Positions 1 to 6,323 of a DNA stretch of 8,810 nucleotides are shown in pieces. The translations under genes and the position numbers were made by a program. The stretch is from the NCBI GenBank assembly GCA_018828205.1, contig JAHJWA010000193.1:1-8810 (forward strand). Reading direction: 5' to 3'. Positions within the stretch are counted from its first letter, which is position 1, and every line of letters begins with the position of its first letter. The DNA comes from Alphaproteobacteria bacterium. Lineage in GTDB: Bacteria; Pseudomonadota; Alphaproteobacteria; Sphingomonadales; Sphingomonadaceae. The notes under the pieces were generated by a model. That model was not told where the DNA came from and made no database searches. It saw only the letters and a list, made by a program, of their open reading frames with translations.

Positions 1-386
1 CAACCGGGCGTCACCAGGGCGCGGAACTTGGCGTTCTCGATCCCCATGAAATAGACCAGCTTGCCCGAGCCGGCGAGGCCCAGCGTCTCGATCCCCAGGA
101 TCGCCGCGGCCTGCGCCATGGCCTCGATCTGCAGCACGCCGGGCATGATCGGCGCGCCGGGGAAGTGGCCCTGAAAGAACTCCTCGTTGAAGGAGACCGC
201 CTTGACCGCATGGATCCGCTCGCCGTGCTCGATCGCGCGGACGCGATCGACCAGCAGCAGCGGATAGCGATGCGGCAGCGCCTTGAGCACCCCCCGGATA
301 TCGAGGCTCGTGGCCTTGCCTGCCTGGGAGGCCGCGTCGGGGGACGTCTCGGTTTCGACGCCCGAGGCGCTGCCGCTATCTTTCAT
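1..386 (-). CDS. fabZ: 3-hydroxyacyl-[ACP] dehydratase FabZ (N-terminal part, runs off the window)
   Basis: FabZ removes water from 3-hydroxyacyl-ACP in the cytoplasmic type II fatty-acid synthesis cycle. Translation from the ATG at 386 gives 128 residues before the window edge, so about the last 20-30 residues are missing. The hot-dog-fold dehydratase signature is intact: LPHRYPLLLVDRV at 38-50, then HFPGAPIMPG at 74-83 and LQIEAMAQ at 85-92. His74 and Glu88 lie 14 residues apart, as the catalytic pair does in the family. About 28 residues rich in Ser, Ala, Thr and Gly precede the conserved core, longer than in E. coli FabZ, but no later in-frame start is better. The start is 29 nt after the ompH stop with only a weak purine stretch (AAAGAG) ahead of it, so it probably depends on operon transcription. 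In E. coli lpxD lies between skp and fabZ; it is absent here. Confidence 0.96.
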   Translation of the reverse strand, partial: MKDSGSASGVETETSPDAASQAGKATSLDIRGVLKALPHRYPLLLVDRVRAIEHGERIHAVKAVSFNEEFFQGHFPGAPIMPGVLQIEAMAQAAAILGIETLGLAGSGKLVYFMGIENAKFRALVTPG

Positions 387-415
387 GTCTGCCACTCTTT
401 ACGCGTCGTTCGCTG

Positions 416-1102
416 TCAGCGACCGCTGGGCTGCTGCGCCGGCGGGGTCTGCTGCTGGGCCTGGCCCTGCTGCTGCTGCTGCTGGGCGATCGCGAAGATC
501 TGCTGGACCTGCTGATAGACCGACACCGACTGACGGGACGGCTGCCAACCGGCGGGCGGCGCGGTCTGCACGCTGGGGACGGCGGTGTTGAGCGCGGTCA
601 CGACCTTGGCGGTCATATCCGCTGCCGGCGCAGCGTAGATCACCGAATCGGGTGCCACCACCATCTGGACCTGGTTCTGGGTCACGACCTGCTGGAGCGT
701 CGCGCTGTACTGGCGCAGGATTTGCTCGAGCGCGTAGACCCGCGCGAGATCGATCTGGTTGCTCAGCTGGCCGACTTCCTGCTCGATTTGCTGGATCTGC
801 TGCCACTGCGGGGTGGACTGCGCCGCAGCCTGCTCGGCCTCGTCGAGCCCACCGTCGCTGTTGGTGTCGAGCTGGGTGAGCAGCGTCTCGATCTGCTGCT
901 GGCGCTGCTGGATGGTGGTGATCTGCGCCTGATAGGTGGTGCCGACCTGCTGGTAGGCGGTGCGCAGCGCGGTGGTCTGGGCGATGGCGAGAGGCGTGTT
1001 GACCACACCGATATTGCCGGACACCTGCGCGCTGGCGGGAGCGGCAGCGAGGACGGCGGCGGCGATGCCGACCGAGGCGAGCGTTTTGGTGGAGAATTTC
1101 AT
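416..1102 (-). CDS. OmpH/Skp-family periplasmic chaperone with an EF-hand loop
   Basis: This is a 228-residue periplasmic protein with a Sec signal peptide (1-25, hydrophobic core, cleavage after ASA). The mature start (IGVVNTPLAIAQ, 31-42), a long helical hairpin (about 47-145) and the return segment VQMVVAPDSVIYAAPAADM (145-163) match the order of elements in OmpH/Skp chaperones, which hold unfolded outer-membrane proteins for BamA. The position just after bamA supports this. Several things are odd. Residues 79-90 form a textbook 12-residue EF-hand calcium loop. Gln makes up 48 of 228 residues. The mature chain has about 7 basic and 12 acidic residues, whereas E. coli Skp is basic. A tail of about 50 residues, with a run of six Gln, extends it beyond the 161-residue E. 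coli protein. The ATG overlaps the bamA stop by one base (TAATG), with AGGA at 1114-1117 as ribosome site. The family call is by architecture and context; chaperone function is inferred. Confidence 0.88.
   Translation of the reverse strand: MKFSTKTLASVGIAAAVLAAAPASAQVSGNIGVVNTPLAIAQTTALRTAYQQVGTTYQAQITTIQQRQQQIETLLTQLDTNSDGGLDEAEQAAAQSTPQWQQIQQIEQEVGQLSNQIDLARVYALEQILRQYSATLQQVVTQNQVQMVVAPDSVIYAAPAADMTAKVVTALNTAVPSVQTAPPAGWQPSRQSVSVYQQVQQIFAIAQQQQQQGQAQQQTPPAQQPSGR
467..484 (-). repeat. Six CAG triplets encoding a Gln tract in the OmpH-like C-terminus
   Basis: Six uninterrupted CTG units on the plus strand (CAG on the coding strand) encode Gln207-Gln212 in the C-terminal tail, followed by the interrupted Gln-rich stretch GQAQQQTPPAQQ. 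The unit is a triplet, so slippage would change the tract length but not the reading frame. Confidence 0.9.
833..868 (-). other. EF-hand calcium-binding loop within the OmpH/Skp-like protein
   Basis: Residues 79-90 read DTNSDGGLDEAE. This has Asp at loop position 1, Asn at 3, Asp at 5, Gly at 6, Leu at 8, Asp at 9 and Glu at 12, which meets every canonical EF-hand requirement. It is preceded by a helix-forming stretch (about 47-78) and followed by another (about 86-95), so it could form a helix-loop-helix. It sits near the turn of the predicted coiled-coil hairpin. Confidence 0.85.
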
Positions 1103-3843
1103 TAGAATTGCGTTCCTACGTTGAAGGAAAAGAGCTTGGTGTCGTCGCCCTCTTGCTTCTTGAGCACATGGGCGAGATCGATCCTGAACGGACCGAATGG
1201 CGAGTTCCAGTTGACCCCGATACCCACCGAGATCCGCGGGCTGGCGCTGTCCCCGAGGAAGACTTCCTCGAAGGCCGGAATGATGTTGCCCTGCGCCACG
1301 AAGCCGTCCGGGATCGGGTCGCCGACCGGGATAGCCACGATCGTGTCGTCGGTGGAGACATCCGGATTGGCGCCCGGATTGAGATAGATCGGGCTCCCGT
1401 TGGCATCGCGCAGGGGGTTGAAGAACTCATTGCCGAAGGGATTCTGCAAAAGAATCGGGTCGGTGATGTTGAACAGACCGCCCACATCGAGGAACAGCGA
1501 GGGGCGAAGCCCCAGTTCGCGTGCGCCCGTGCCCAGAGGGATCTCGATCTCCGCGCGGCCGAGATAATAGGCCGTGCCGCCGATGGCGTCGTCCTGAATC
1601 TGGTCATCCTCGGTGATGACCTGGGGGACGCCATCCGCGTCGACCCGGATCGGGCGACGGATCACCCGGGGGCCGACCCCGCGGATGTCGAAGCCGCGGA
1701 TCTGCGGCTCGCCGAGGAAGAAGCGGTCGGTCAGCCGGACATCGTCGGTACCCGGAATACCCCGATCCTCGAAGCTGCGGATCGCGCCGCCCTCGGCGGT
1801 CAGCGCGAGGATGAAGCCGGCGGGAAGCGGGTAATACTGCGCCGCCTTGCCGCGCACCCGCAGATAATTCACCGACCCGCCCAGACCGGCATATTCGGTC
1901 GTCAGGGACAGGCTGCGGCCTCGCGTCGGGCGCAGGCGGCTGTCGGTCGAATCGACCGAGAAGGTCAGCCCGAGGATCGAGCTGGTCCGCGCGCCGATCG
2001 CGTCGCACAGGAAGCGGCCCGCAAGCAGCGGTTCGCAGCTGTCGATGCCGTCGCCGTCGAAGTCGCTGAAATAGCGGTTTTCATCGATCGTGACGTCGTC
2101 GTGGTTGAGCGTGTAGCTGCCGACCAGCGACGCATATTCGCTGAGCGGCACACCCGCGCGCAGCGAGAAGCCCGTGGTCGACTGCTCGAAGGTGCTGTTG
2201 TTGTTCCGGTTGAAGCCGAAGTTGCTGTAGTCCTTGCGGTAGATATCGGCGCCCGCGGAGATGTTGCGGTCGAACACATAGGGTTCGGAGAAGCTGACCT
2301 GCGCCGAACGCGAGAAGCGCGAATAGTTGAGGCTGAGCCCCACCGTCTGGCCGCGACCGCGGAAATTGCGCTGGCGGATCGAGCCCTGCAGGATGAAGCT
2401 TTCCAGCGAGGAGAAGCCCGCCGACAGCTGCAGCTCGCCGGTCGCCTGCTCCTCGACATTGGCCTCGAGGATGATCCGGTCGGGGGCGCTGCCTTCGACC
2501 TGATTGATCTCGAAATTCTCCTGGAAGTAACCCAGCGAGTTGATTCGCGCGGCCGAGCGCTGGACCTGGAGCGAGTTGAAGGCATCGCCCTCCGCCACGC
2601 GGAATTCGCGGCGCACGACCTTGTCCTGCGTCAGCGTGTTGCCGTTGACGTCGATCCGCTCGACATAGACGCGCGGCGCCTCGCGCAGCACGAAGGTCAC
2701 GTCCATCGTGAGGTTCTCGCGGCTGCGGTTGAACTGCGGCGCGACGTCGGCGAAGGCATAGCCGAAGGTGCCGGCGAGATCGGTGAGCTGCTCGACCGTG
2801 TTCTCGACCGCCTCGGCGTCGTACCAGTCGCCGCTCTGCATCGGCAGACGGCCGCTCATCGAGGCGCTGTCGAAGTCGCGCAGCTCGCTCTCGACCTTCA
2901 CATCGCCGAATTTGTAGCGCTCGCCCTCTTCGACGACATAGGTGATGATGAAATCGCGCTGGTCGGGGGTCAGCTCGGCGACCGCCGACACGACGCGGAA
3001 ATCGGCATAGCCCTGGGTCAGGTAGAACTGGCGCAGCTTCTGCTGGTCGAAGGCCAGCCGGTCGGGATCGTAGCTGGTGTTGGAGCTCAGGAAGCTGAGC
3101 AGCCGCGCTTCCTTGGTGATCATCTCGCCGCGCAGATCGCCGTCCGAAAACGCCTCATTGCCGATGATGTTGATCTGCTGGACCTTGGACTTGGGGCCCT
3201 CGTCGATCTCGAAGATCACATCGACGCGGTTCTGCGCCAGCTGCACCATCTGCGGTTCGACCGTGGCGGCGAAGCGGCCCTGGCGCTTGTAGAGTTCGAT
3301 GATCCGCGCGACATCGGCGCGCACCTTGGAGCGGGTGAAGATCTGCCGCGGCGCGAGCCGGATCTCGGGGACGATCTTGTCGTTCTTGATCCGGTCGTTG
3401 CCCTCGAGGATGATGCGGTTGATCACCGGGTTCTCGACCACGGTGATCAGCACATTGCCGTCCTCGAAGCGGACATCCGCCGAGACGAACAGTTCGGTGG
3501 CGTAGAGATCCTTGAGCACCTGATCGCCCACGACCTGGTTCCATTCCTCGCCCGGACGCAGCCTGATGTAGGACAGGATCGTCTGCGCCTCGAGCCGCTG
3601 CGCGCCCGTGACCGCGATCGTCTCGACGATCTCGCCCTGCTGGGCCACGGTCGGCGCCGCCGGAACCGCGGCCTGCGCCGCGCCGGTGGCCGGCGGCGGC
3701 GCGATTTCGGGCCCTTCGGGCGCGCCCTGCGCGCTGGCTGCAACCGGCAGGCCGGCAAGGATCGTCCCCGCCATCAGCATGGCGGGGAGCCGCCAGGCGC
3801 GCTTTTGATCTGCGGCAGAGGTCGTATAAGTGTTGTTCGACAA
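1102..3843 (-). CDS. bamA: Outer-membrane protein assembly factor BamA
   Basis: BamA is the barrel core of the BAM complex, which folds and inserts outer-membrane proteins. From the TTG at 3843 it has 913 residues (E. coli 810). A signal peptide ends about ASA (36-38), and an Ala/Pro-rich linker covers 39-70. Five POTRA domains fall at about 72-140, 141-218, 219-307, 310-388 and 391-465. The 16-strand barrel spans about 467-913, with the loop-6 motif IRGF at 715-718 (VRGF class) and a terminal Phe. Its only cysteines, 603 and 613, lie in predicted loop 4 beside an acidic repeat; loop 7 (about 792-867) is far longer than in E. coli. The start is uncertain. TTG 3843 gives a normal signal peptide but a weak ribosome site. 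TTG 3882 has GGGAG 8 nt upstream but adds 13 residues. ATG 3780 has no ribosome site and loses the basic n-region. An in-frame TTG at 3957 also exists. Confidence 0.95.
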   Translation of the reverse strand: MSNNTYTTSAADQKRAWRLPAMLMAGTILAGLPVAASAQGAPEGPEIAPPPATGAAQAAVPAAPTVAQQGEIVETIAVTGAQRLEAQTILSYIRLRPGEEWNQVVGDQVLKDLYATELFVSADVRFEDGNVLITVVENPVINRIILEGNDRIKNDKIVPEIRLAPRQIFTRSKVRADVARIIELYKRQGRFAATVEPQMVQLAQNRVDVIFEIDEGPKSKVQQINIIGNEAFSDGDLRGEMITKEARLLSFLSSNTSYDPDRLAFDQQKLRQFYLTQGYADFRVVSAVAELTPDQRDFIITYVVEEGERYKFGDVKVESELRDFDSASMSGRLPMQSGDWYDAEAVENTVEQLTDLAGTFGYAFADVAPQFNRSRENLTMDVTFVLREAPRVYVERIDVNGNTLTQDKVVRREFRVAEGDAFNSLQVQRSAARINSLGYFQENFEINQVEGSAPDRIILEANVEEQATGELQLSAGFSSLESFILQGSIRQRNFRGRGQTVGLSLNYSRFSRSAQVSFSEPYVFDRNISAGADIYRKDYSNFGFNRNNNSTFEQSTTGFSLRAGVPLSEYASLVGSYTLNHDDVTIDENRYFSDFDGDGIDSCEPLLAGRFLCDAIGARTSSILGLTFSVDSTDSRLRPTRGRSLSLTTEYAGLGGSVNYLRVRGKAAQYYPLPAGFILALTAEGGAIRSFEDRGIPGTDDVRLTDRFFLGEPQIRGFDIRGVGPRVIRRPIRVDADGVPQVITEDDQIQDDAIGGTAYYLGRAEIEIPLGTGARELGLRPSLFLDVGGLFNITDPILLQNPFGNEFFNPLRDANGSPIYLNPGANPDVSTDDTIVAIPVGDPIPDGFVAQGNIIPAFEEVFLGDSASPRISVGIGVNWNSPFGPFRIDLAHVLKKQEGDDTKLFSFNVGTQF
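2005..2064 (-). other. Acidic calcium-type motif and cysteine pair in BamA extracellular loop 4
   Basis: Residues 594-604 read DFDGDGIDSCE and are followed by a second Cys at 613. The Asp spacing (594, 596, 598, then Gly599 and Asp601) resembles DxDxDG calcium loops and the thrombospondin type 3 type, but is one residue shorter than the canonical form. The two cysteines are the only ones in the protein and could form a disulfide. Loop assignment is by eye, between predicted barrel strands 7 and 8. Confidence 0.6.
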
Positions 3844-3890
3844 GGAGATACCCGTCCCATAAACATCGTCGGACCCGGACAATACGCCAT

Positions 3891-3895
3891 CTCCC
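3891..3895 (-). promoter_or_regulatory. Candidate ribosome binding site for an upstream TTG start of bamA
   Basis: GGGAG on the coding strand lies 8 nt before the in-frame TTG at 3882. It is the best Shine-Dalgarno match near the bamA start and makes 3882 a serious alternative to 3843. It also precedes an ATG at 3890 in another frame, which opens only an 84-residue-class shadow reading frame. Confidence 0.4.
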
Positions 3896-3917
3896 GGAGG
3901 GGCGACACCGCTGATCC

Positions 3918-3934
3918 GGGCAGGCTCGCTGCCC
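3918..3934 (-). repeat. Perfect 6-bp inverted repeat (hairpin) in the bamA leader
   Basis: On the coding strand GGGCAG and CTGCCC flank a 5-nt loop (CGAGC). No T-run follows on the minus strand, so this is not a standard intrinsic terminator. It lies between the rseP stop and the likely bamA starts, where it could act as an RNA processing or stability element. Confidence 0.5.
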
Positions 3935-3953
3935 TTTGCCCGATGCGCCCCAT

Positions 3954-3979
3954 GCAATCAAGCACTGCGCATTCAAGCA
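3954..3979. repeat. Two direct repeats with a 15-nt period upstream of bamA
   Basis: On the plus strand GCAATCAAGCA (3954-3964) recurs as GCATTCAAGCA (3969-3979) with one mismatch and a 4-nt spacer. A palindromic TGCGCA flanks the copies at 3966-3971 and 3980-3985. The element sits in the 193-nt rseP-bamA gap. It might be an operator for an internal bamA promoter, but I see no convincing -35/-10 pair around it. Confidence 0.4.
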
Positions 3980-4036
3980 TGCGCAATCCAGTCTTGCAGG
4001 CGGCGCGGCGGACGGCCGACGCTTCCATTTCCCCGG

Positions 4037-5164
4037 CTAATCCCCGAAAACGGGAAGGCTCACCAGATCGTTGATCGTGACGAATATCATCAGCATGAGC
4101 ACGAGGGCCATGCCGGTGCGATACGCCAATTCCTGACTGCGCTGACCGACCGGCTTCCGGCGGATCGCTTCCGCCGCGTAGAAAGCCAGGTGCCCGCCGT
4201 CGAGGGCGGGAATTGGCAGCAGGTTGATGAATGCCAAGTTAAGCGAGATCAGCGCGACGAAATTGACGAAGGTGATCGCCCCCATGCTGAGCTGCTCGCC
4301 CGAATATTTGGCGATCTTGACCGGCCCGCCCAGCTCCTGGACCGAGCGTTCGCCGGTGAAGATCTGCGCGATCCCGGTGAGCATCATGTCCATCACCCCG
4401 ATCGAGTGATCGACCGCCAGCCCCATCGCCGCGATCGGCCCGGCGCGCTCGTAGACATAGTCCGAGCCCGCCGATTGAATGCCCACCAGCCCGATCCTGG
4501 AGGTGTTGCCGAAGCGGTCCTCCATCTCCTCGGCGCGGACCGTGACCGGATAGCTGCGCTCGGTCCCGTCGCGCTCGACGGTGAAGGCGAGCGTGCGCCC
4601 GGGATAGAGCATCACCGCATCCTGCACCGCGGCGAAATCCTCGACCGGTCTGCCCTCGATGGCGAGGATGCGGTCGCCCGCCTCCAGCCCGGCCTCGCGC
4701 GCCGGCGACTGCTCGGCAAAGGCCTCGATGGTCAGCTGGCGCTCGGGATCGGCGGCGACGGGCTGGCCGTAGAAGGCGAAGAAACCGGCGAAGATCACCA
4801 GCGCGATCAGCACATTGGTGGCGGGACCGGCGAAGACGATCAGCGCGCGCTTCCACAGCGCCGCCTGATGGAACCCGCCGCGGCTGCCATCCTCCGGCGC
4901 CTTGCCGTCGGGAACGCTCGCGGGGTTCATGTCGCCCTTGAACTGGACATAGCCGCCCAGCGGCAGCGCCGAGAGCTTCCACCGCGTCCCGCGGCTGTCG
5001 GTCCAGCCCGCCACTTCCTTGCCGAAACCGACCGAGAAGGCCTCGGCCTCGACCCCGAACCAGCGTCCGACGAGATAATGGCCCAGCTCGTGCAGGGTGA
5101 TCAGCGGCCCCAGCAGCAGCGGGAAACCGATGAGATACATCCAGAAGGGGATCGAAGCGTCCAA
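4037..5164 (-). CDS. rseP: RIP metalloprotease RseP (site-2 protease)
   Basis: This inner-membrane zinc protease cuts within membrane-spanning segments; in E. coli it cleaves the anti-sigma factor RseA and remnant signal peptides. From TTG 5164 the protein has 375 residues. The first membrane helix carries HELGH (25-29; His25 and His29 as zinc ligands, Glu26 catalytic). FAGPATN follows at 111-117 in the second membrane region. One PDZ domain lies at about 140-212, and NLLPIPALDG (314-323) supplies the third ligand, Asp322. A last hydrophobic helix covers about 350-364. E. coli RseP (about 450 residues) has two PDZ domains; a shorter single-PDZ form is seen in alphaproteobacteria. TTG 5164 is preferred because GGAG (5175-5178) lies 10 nt ahead, it follows the dxr stop by one base, and HExxH then sits at the usual depth. 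GTG 5200 would lie inside dxr; ATG 5140 lacks a ribosome site. The substrate here is unknown. Confidence 0.95.
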   Translation of the reverse strand: MDASIPFWMYLIGFPLLLGPLITLHELGHYLVGRWFGVEAEAFSVGFGKEVAGWTDSRGTRWKLSALPLGGYVQFKGDMNPASVPDGKAPEDGSRGGFHQAALWKRALIVFAGPATNVLIALVIFAGFFAFYGQPVAADPERQLTIEAFAEQSPAREAGLEAGDRILAIEGRPVEDFAAVQDAVMLYPGRTLAFTVERDGTERSYPVTVRAEEMEDRFGNTSRIGLVGIQSAGSDYVYERAGPIAAMGLAVDHSIGVMDMMLTGIAQIFTGERSVQELGGPVKIAKYSGEQLSMGAITFVNFVALISLNLAFINLLPIPALDGGHLAFYAAEAIRRKPVGQRSQELAYRTGMALVLMLMIFVTINDLVSLPVFGD

Positions 5165-5165
5165 G

Positions 5166-6323
5166 TCAGGCAGACTCCAGCAAAGAGGTGGCGGTGGCAC
5201 GGGCCGCCTGGTCGACCATCAGGACTTCCTCGAGCGCGTGCGGTGCGGGCGGCAGATTGCCGCTCTCCAGCACCTGCTCGACCAATAGGGCGATGCGGGT
5301 GAACCCAATCTTGCCGGCGAGGAAGGCCTCGACCGCCACCTCGTTGGCGGCGTTGAGCACGGCGGGCAGAGCCCCGCCCGCTTCCGCCGCCTGCCGCGCC
5401 AGCCTGGTGGCGGGGAAACGCGTCTCGTCGGGCGCCTCGAAGGTCAGTTCGCCGATCGCCGCGAGATCGAGCGGGTCGCAGGGCGAATGCATCCGGGCCG
5501 GCCAGGCCAGGCAGGAGGCGATCGGCACCCGCATGTCCGAGGGTCCGAGCTGCGCCAGCGTCGAGCGATCGCGGAATTCGACCATCGAATGGATCACGCT
5601 TTGCGGGTGGACCACGATGGCGAGCTTATCGAGCCCGACCGGGAACAGGTGATGCGCCTCGATCAGCTCGAGCCCCTTGTTCATCATGGTCGCCGAATCG
5701 ACGCTGATCTTGGCGCCCATGTCCCAATTGGGATGCGCCACCGCCTGCGCCGGGGTCGCGGCCTCGAGCTGCGCCGGCGTCCAGCTCCGCAAGGGGCCGC
5801 CGCTGGCGGTCAGCGTGATCTTCGAGACCTCGGCGAGATCATTGCCCGCGAGGCACTGGAAGATCGCATTGTGTTCCGAATCCACCGGCAGCAGCGTCGC
5901 GCCGTGGCGTTCGACCGCGGCGGTCATCACCGCGCCCGCGGAGACCAGCGCTTCCTTGTTGGCCAGCGCCACCGTGCCGCCCTGCTCGATCGCCGCCATC
6001 ACCGGCGCGAGCCCCGCGCAGCCGACGATCGCCGCCACGGTCATGTCGACCGGGCGCGCAGCCACCTCGCACAGCGCCGTGCGCCCGGCGGCGGCCTCGA
6101 TGCCGCTGCCCGCGAGCGCGTCGCGCAGATCGGCAAGGCAGCGCTCGTCCGCCACCACCGCGATCTCGGCGGCGAATTCGCGCGCCAGGCTCGCCAGTTC
6201 GGCGACGTTGCCATTGGCGGTCAGCGCGACCACCCGCCAGTCGGCGCGGTTGCGGCGGATGAGATCGAGCGTCGAGGCGCCGACCGATCCGGTCGCCCCC
6301 AGAATGGTGATCGCGCGGGTCAT
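5166..6323 (-). CDS. dxr: 1-deoxy-D-xylulose 5-phosphate reductoisomerase
   Basis: Dxr converts DXP to MEP with NADPH, the committed step of the non-mevalonate isoprenoid pathway in the cytoplasm. The 385-residue product is close to the family norm (E. coli 398). It shows the NADPH-binding GATGSVG (9-15), ANKEALVSAG (121-130), the metal-binding PVDSEHNAIFQ (146-156, with Asp148 and Glu150), ASGGPLR (173-179), the substrate-covering HPNWDMGAKISVDSATMMNK (197-216, with Trp200), the third metal ligand Glu219 in NKGLE, and HPQSVIHSMVEF (239-250). The usual Phe in SGGPF is Leu here, a mild change. The ATG at 6323 overlaps the cdsA stop as ATGA, and no clear Shine-Dalgarno is seen, so translation is probably coupled to cdsA. 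Its product pathway supplies the isoprenoid precursors used by UppS, encoded two genes upstream. Confidence 0.98.
   Translation of the reverse strand: MTRAITILGATGSVGASTLDLIRRNRADWRVVALTANGNVAELASLAREFAAEIAVVADERCLADLRDALAGSGIEAAAGRTALCEVAARPVDMTVAAIVGCAGLAPVMAAIEQGGTVALANKEALVSAGAVMTAAVERHGATLLPVDSEHNAIFQCLAGNDLAEVSKITLTASGGPLRSWTPAQLEAATPAQAVAHPNWDMGAKISVDSATMMNKGLELIEAHHLFPVGLDKLAIVVHPQSVIHSMVEFRDRSTLAQLGPSDMRVPIASCLAWPARMHSPCDPLDLAAIGELTFEAPDETRFPATRLARQAAEAGGALPAVLNAANEVAVEAFLAGKIGFTRIALLVEQVLESGNLPPAPHALEEVLMVDQAARATATSLLESA
5175..5178 (-). promoter_or_regulatory. Ribosome binding site supporting the TTG start of rseP
   Basis: GGAG on the coding strand lies within the last codons of dxr, 10 nt before TTG 5164. 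The arrangement (dxr TGA, one base, TTG) suggests terminating ribosomes re-initiate on rseP. Confidence 0.55.

Noticed and set aside
467..484. CAG repeat as a phase-variation switch
   Set aside because: The repeat unit is three bases, so slippage keeps the frame; at most the Gln tract length would vary.
3918..3934. Hairpin before bamA as an intrinsic terminator for rseP
   Set aside because: The stem is perfect but only 6 bp, and is followed on the coding strand by CGGATC rather than a T-run.
3774..4028. An 84-codon minus-strand frame in the rseP-bamA gap, possible small gene or leader peptide
   Set aside because: It overlaps the bamA signal-peptide region in another frame, has no ribosome site at its first ATG and no recognisable character.
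1108..4074. A 988-codon open frame on the plus strand opposite bamA
   Set aside because: Its product is a low-complexity mix of Asp, Arg, Ala and Val with no recognisable domain. It mirrors the third-position GC bias of bamA, whose family motifs are certain.
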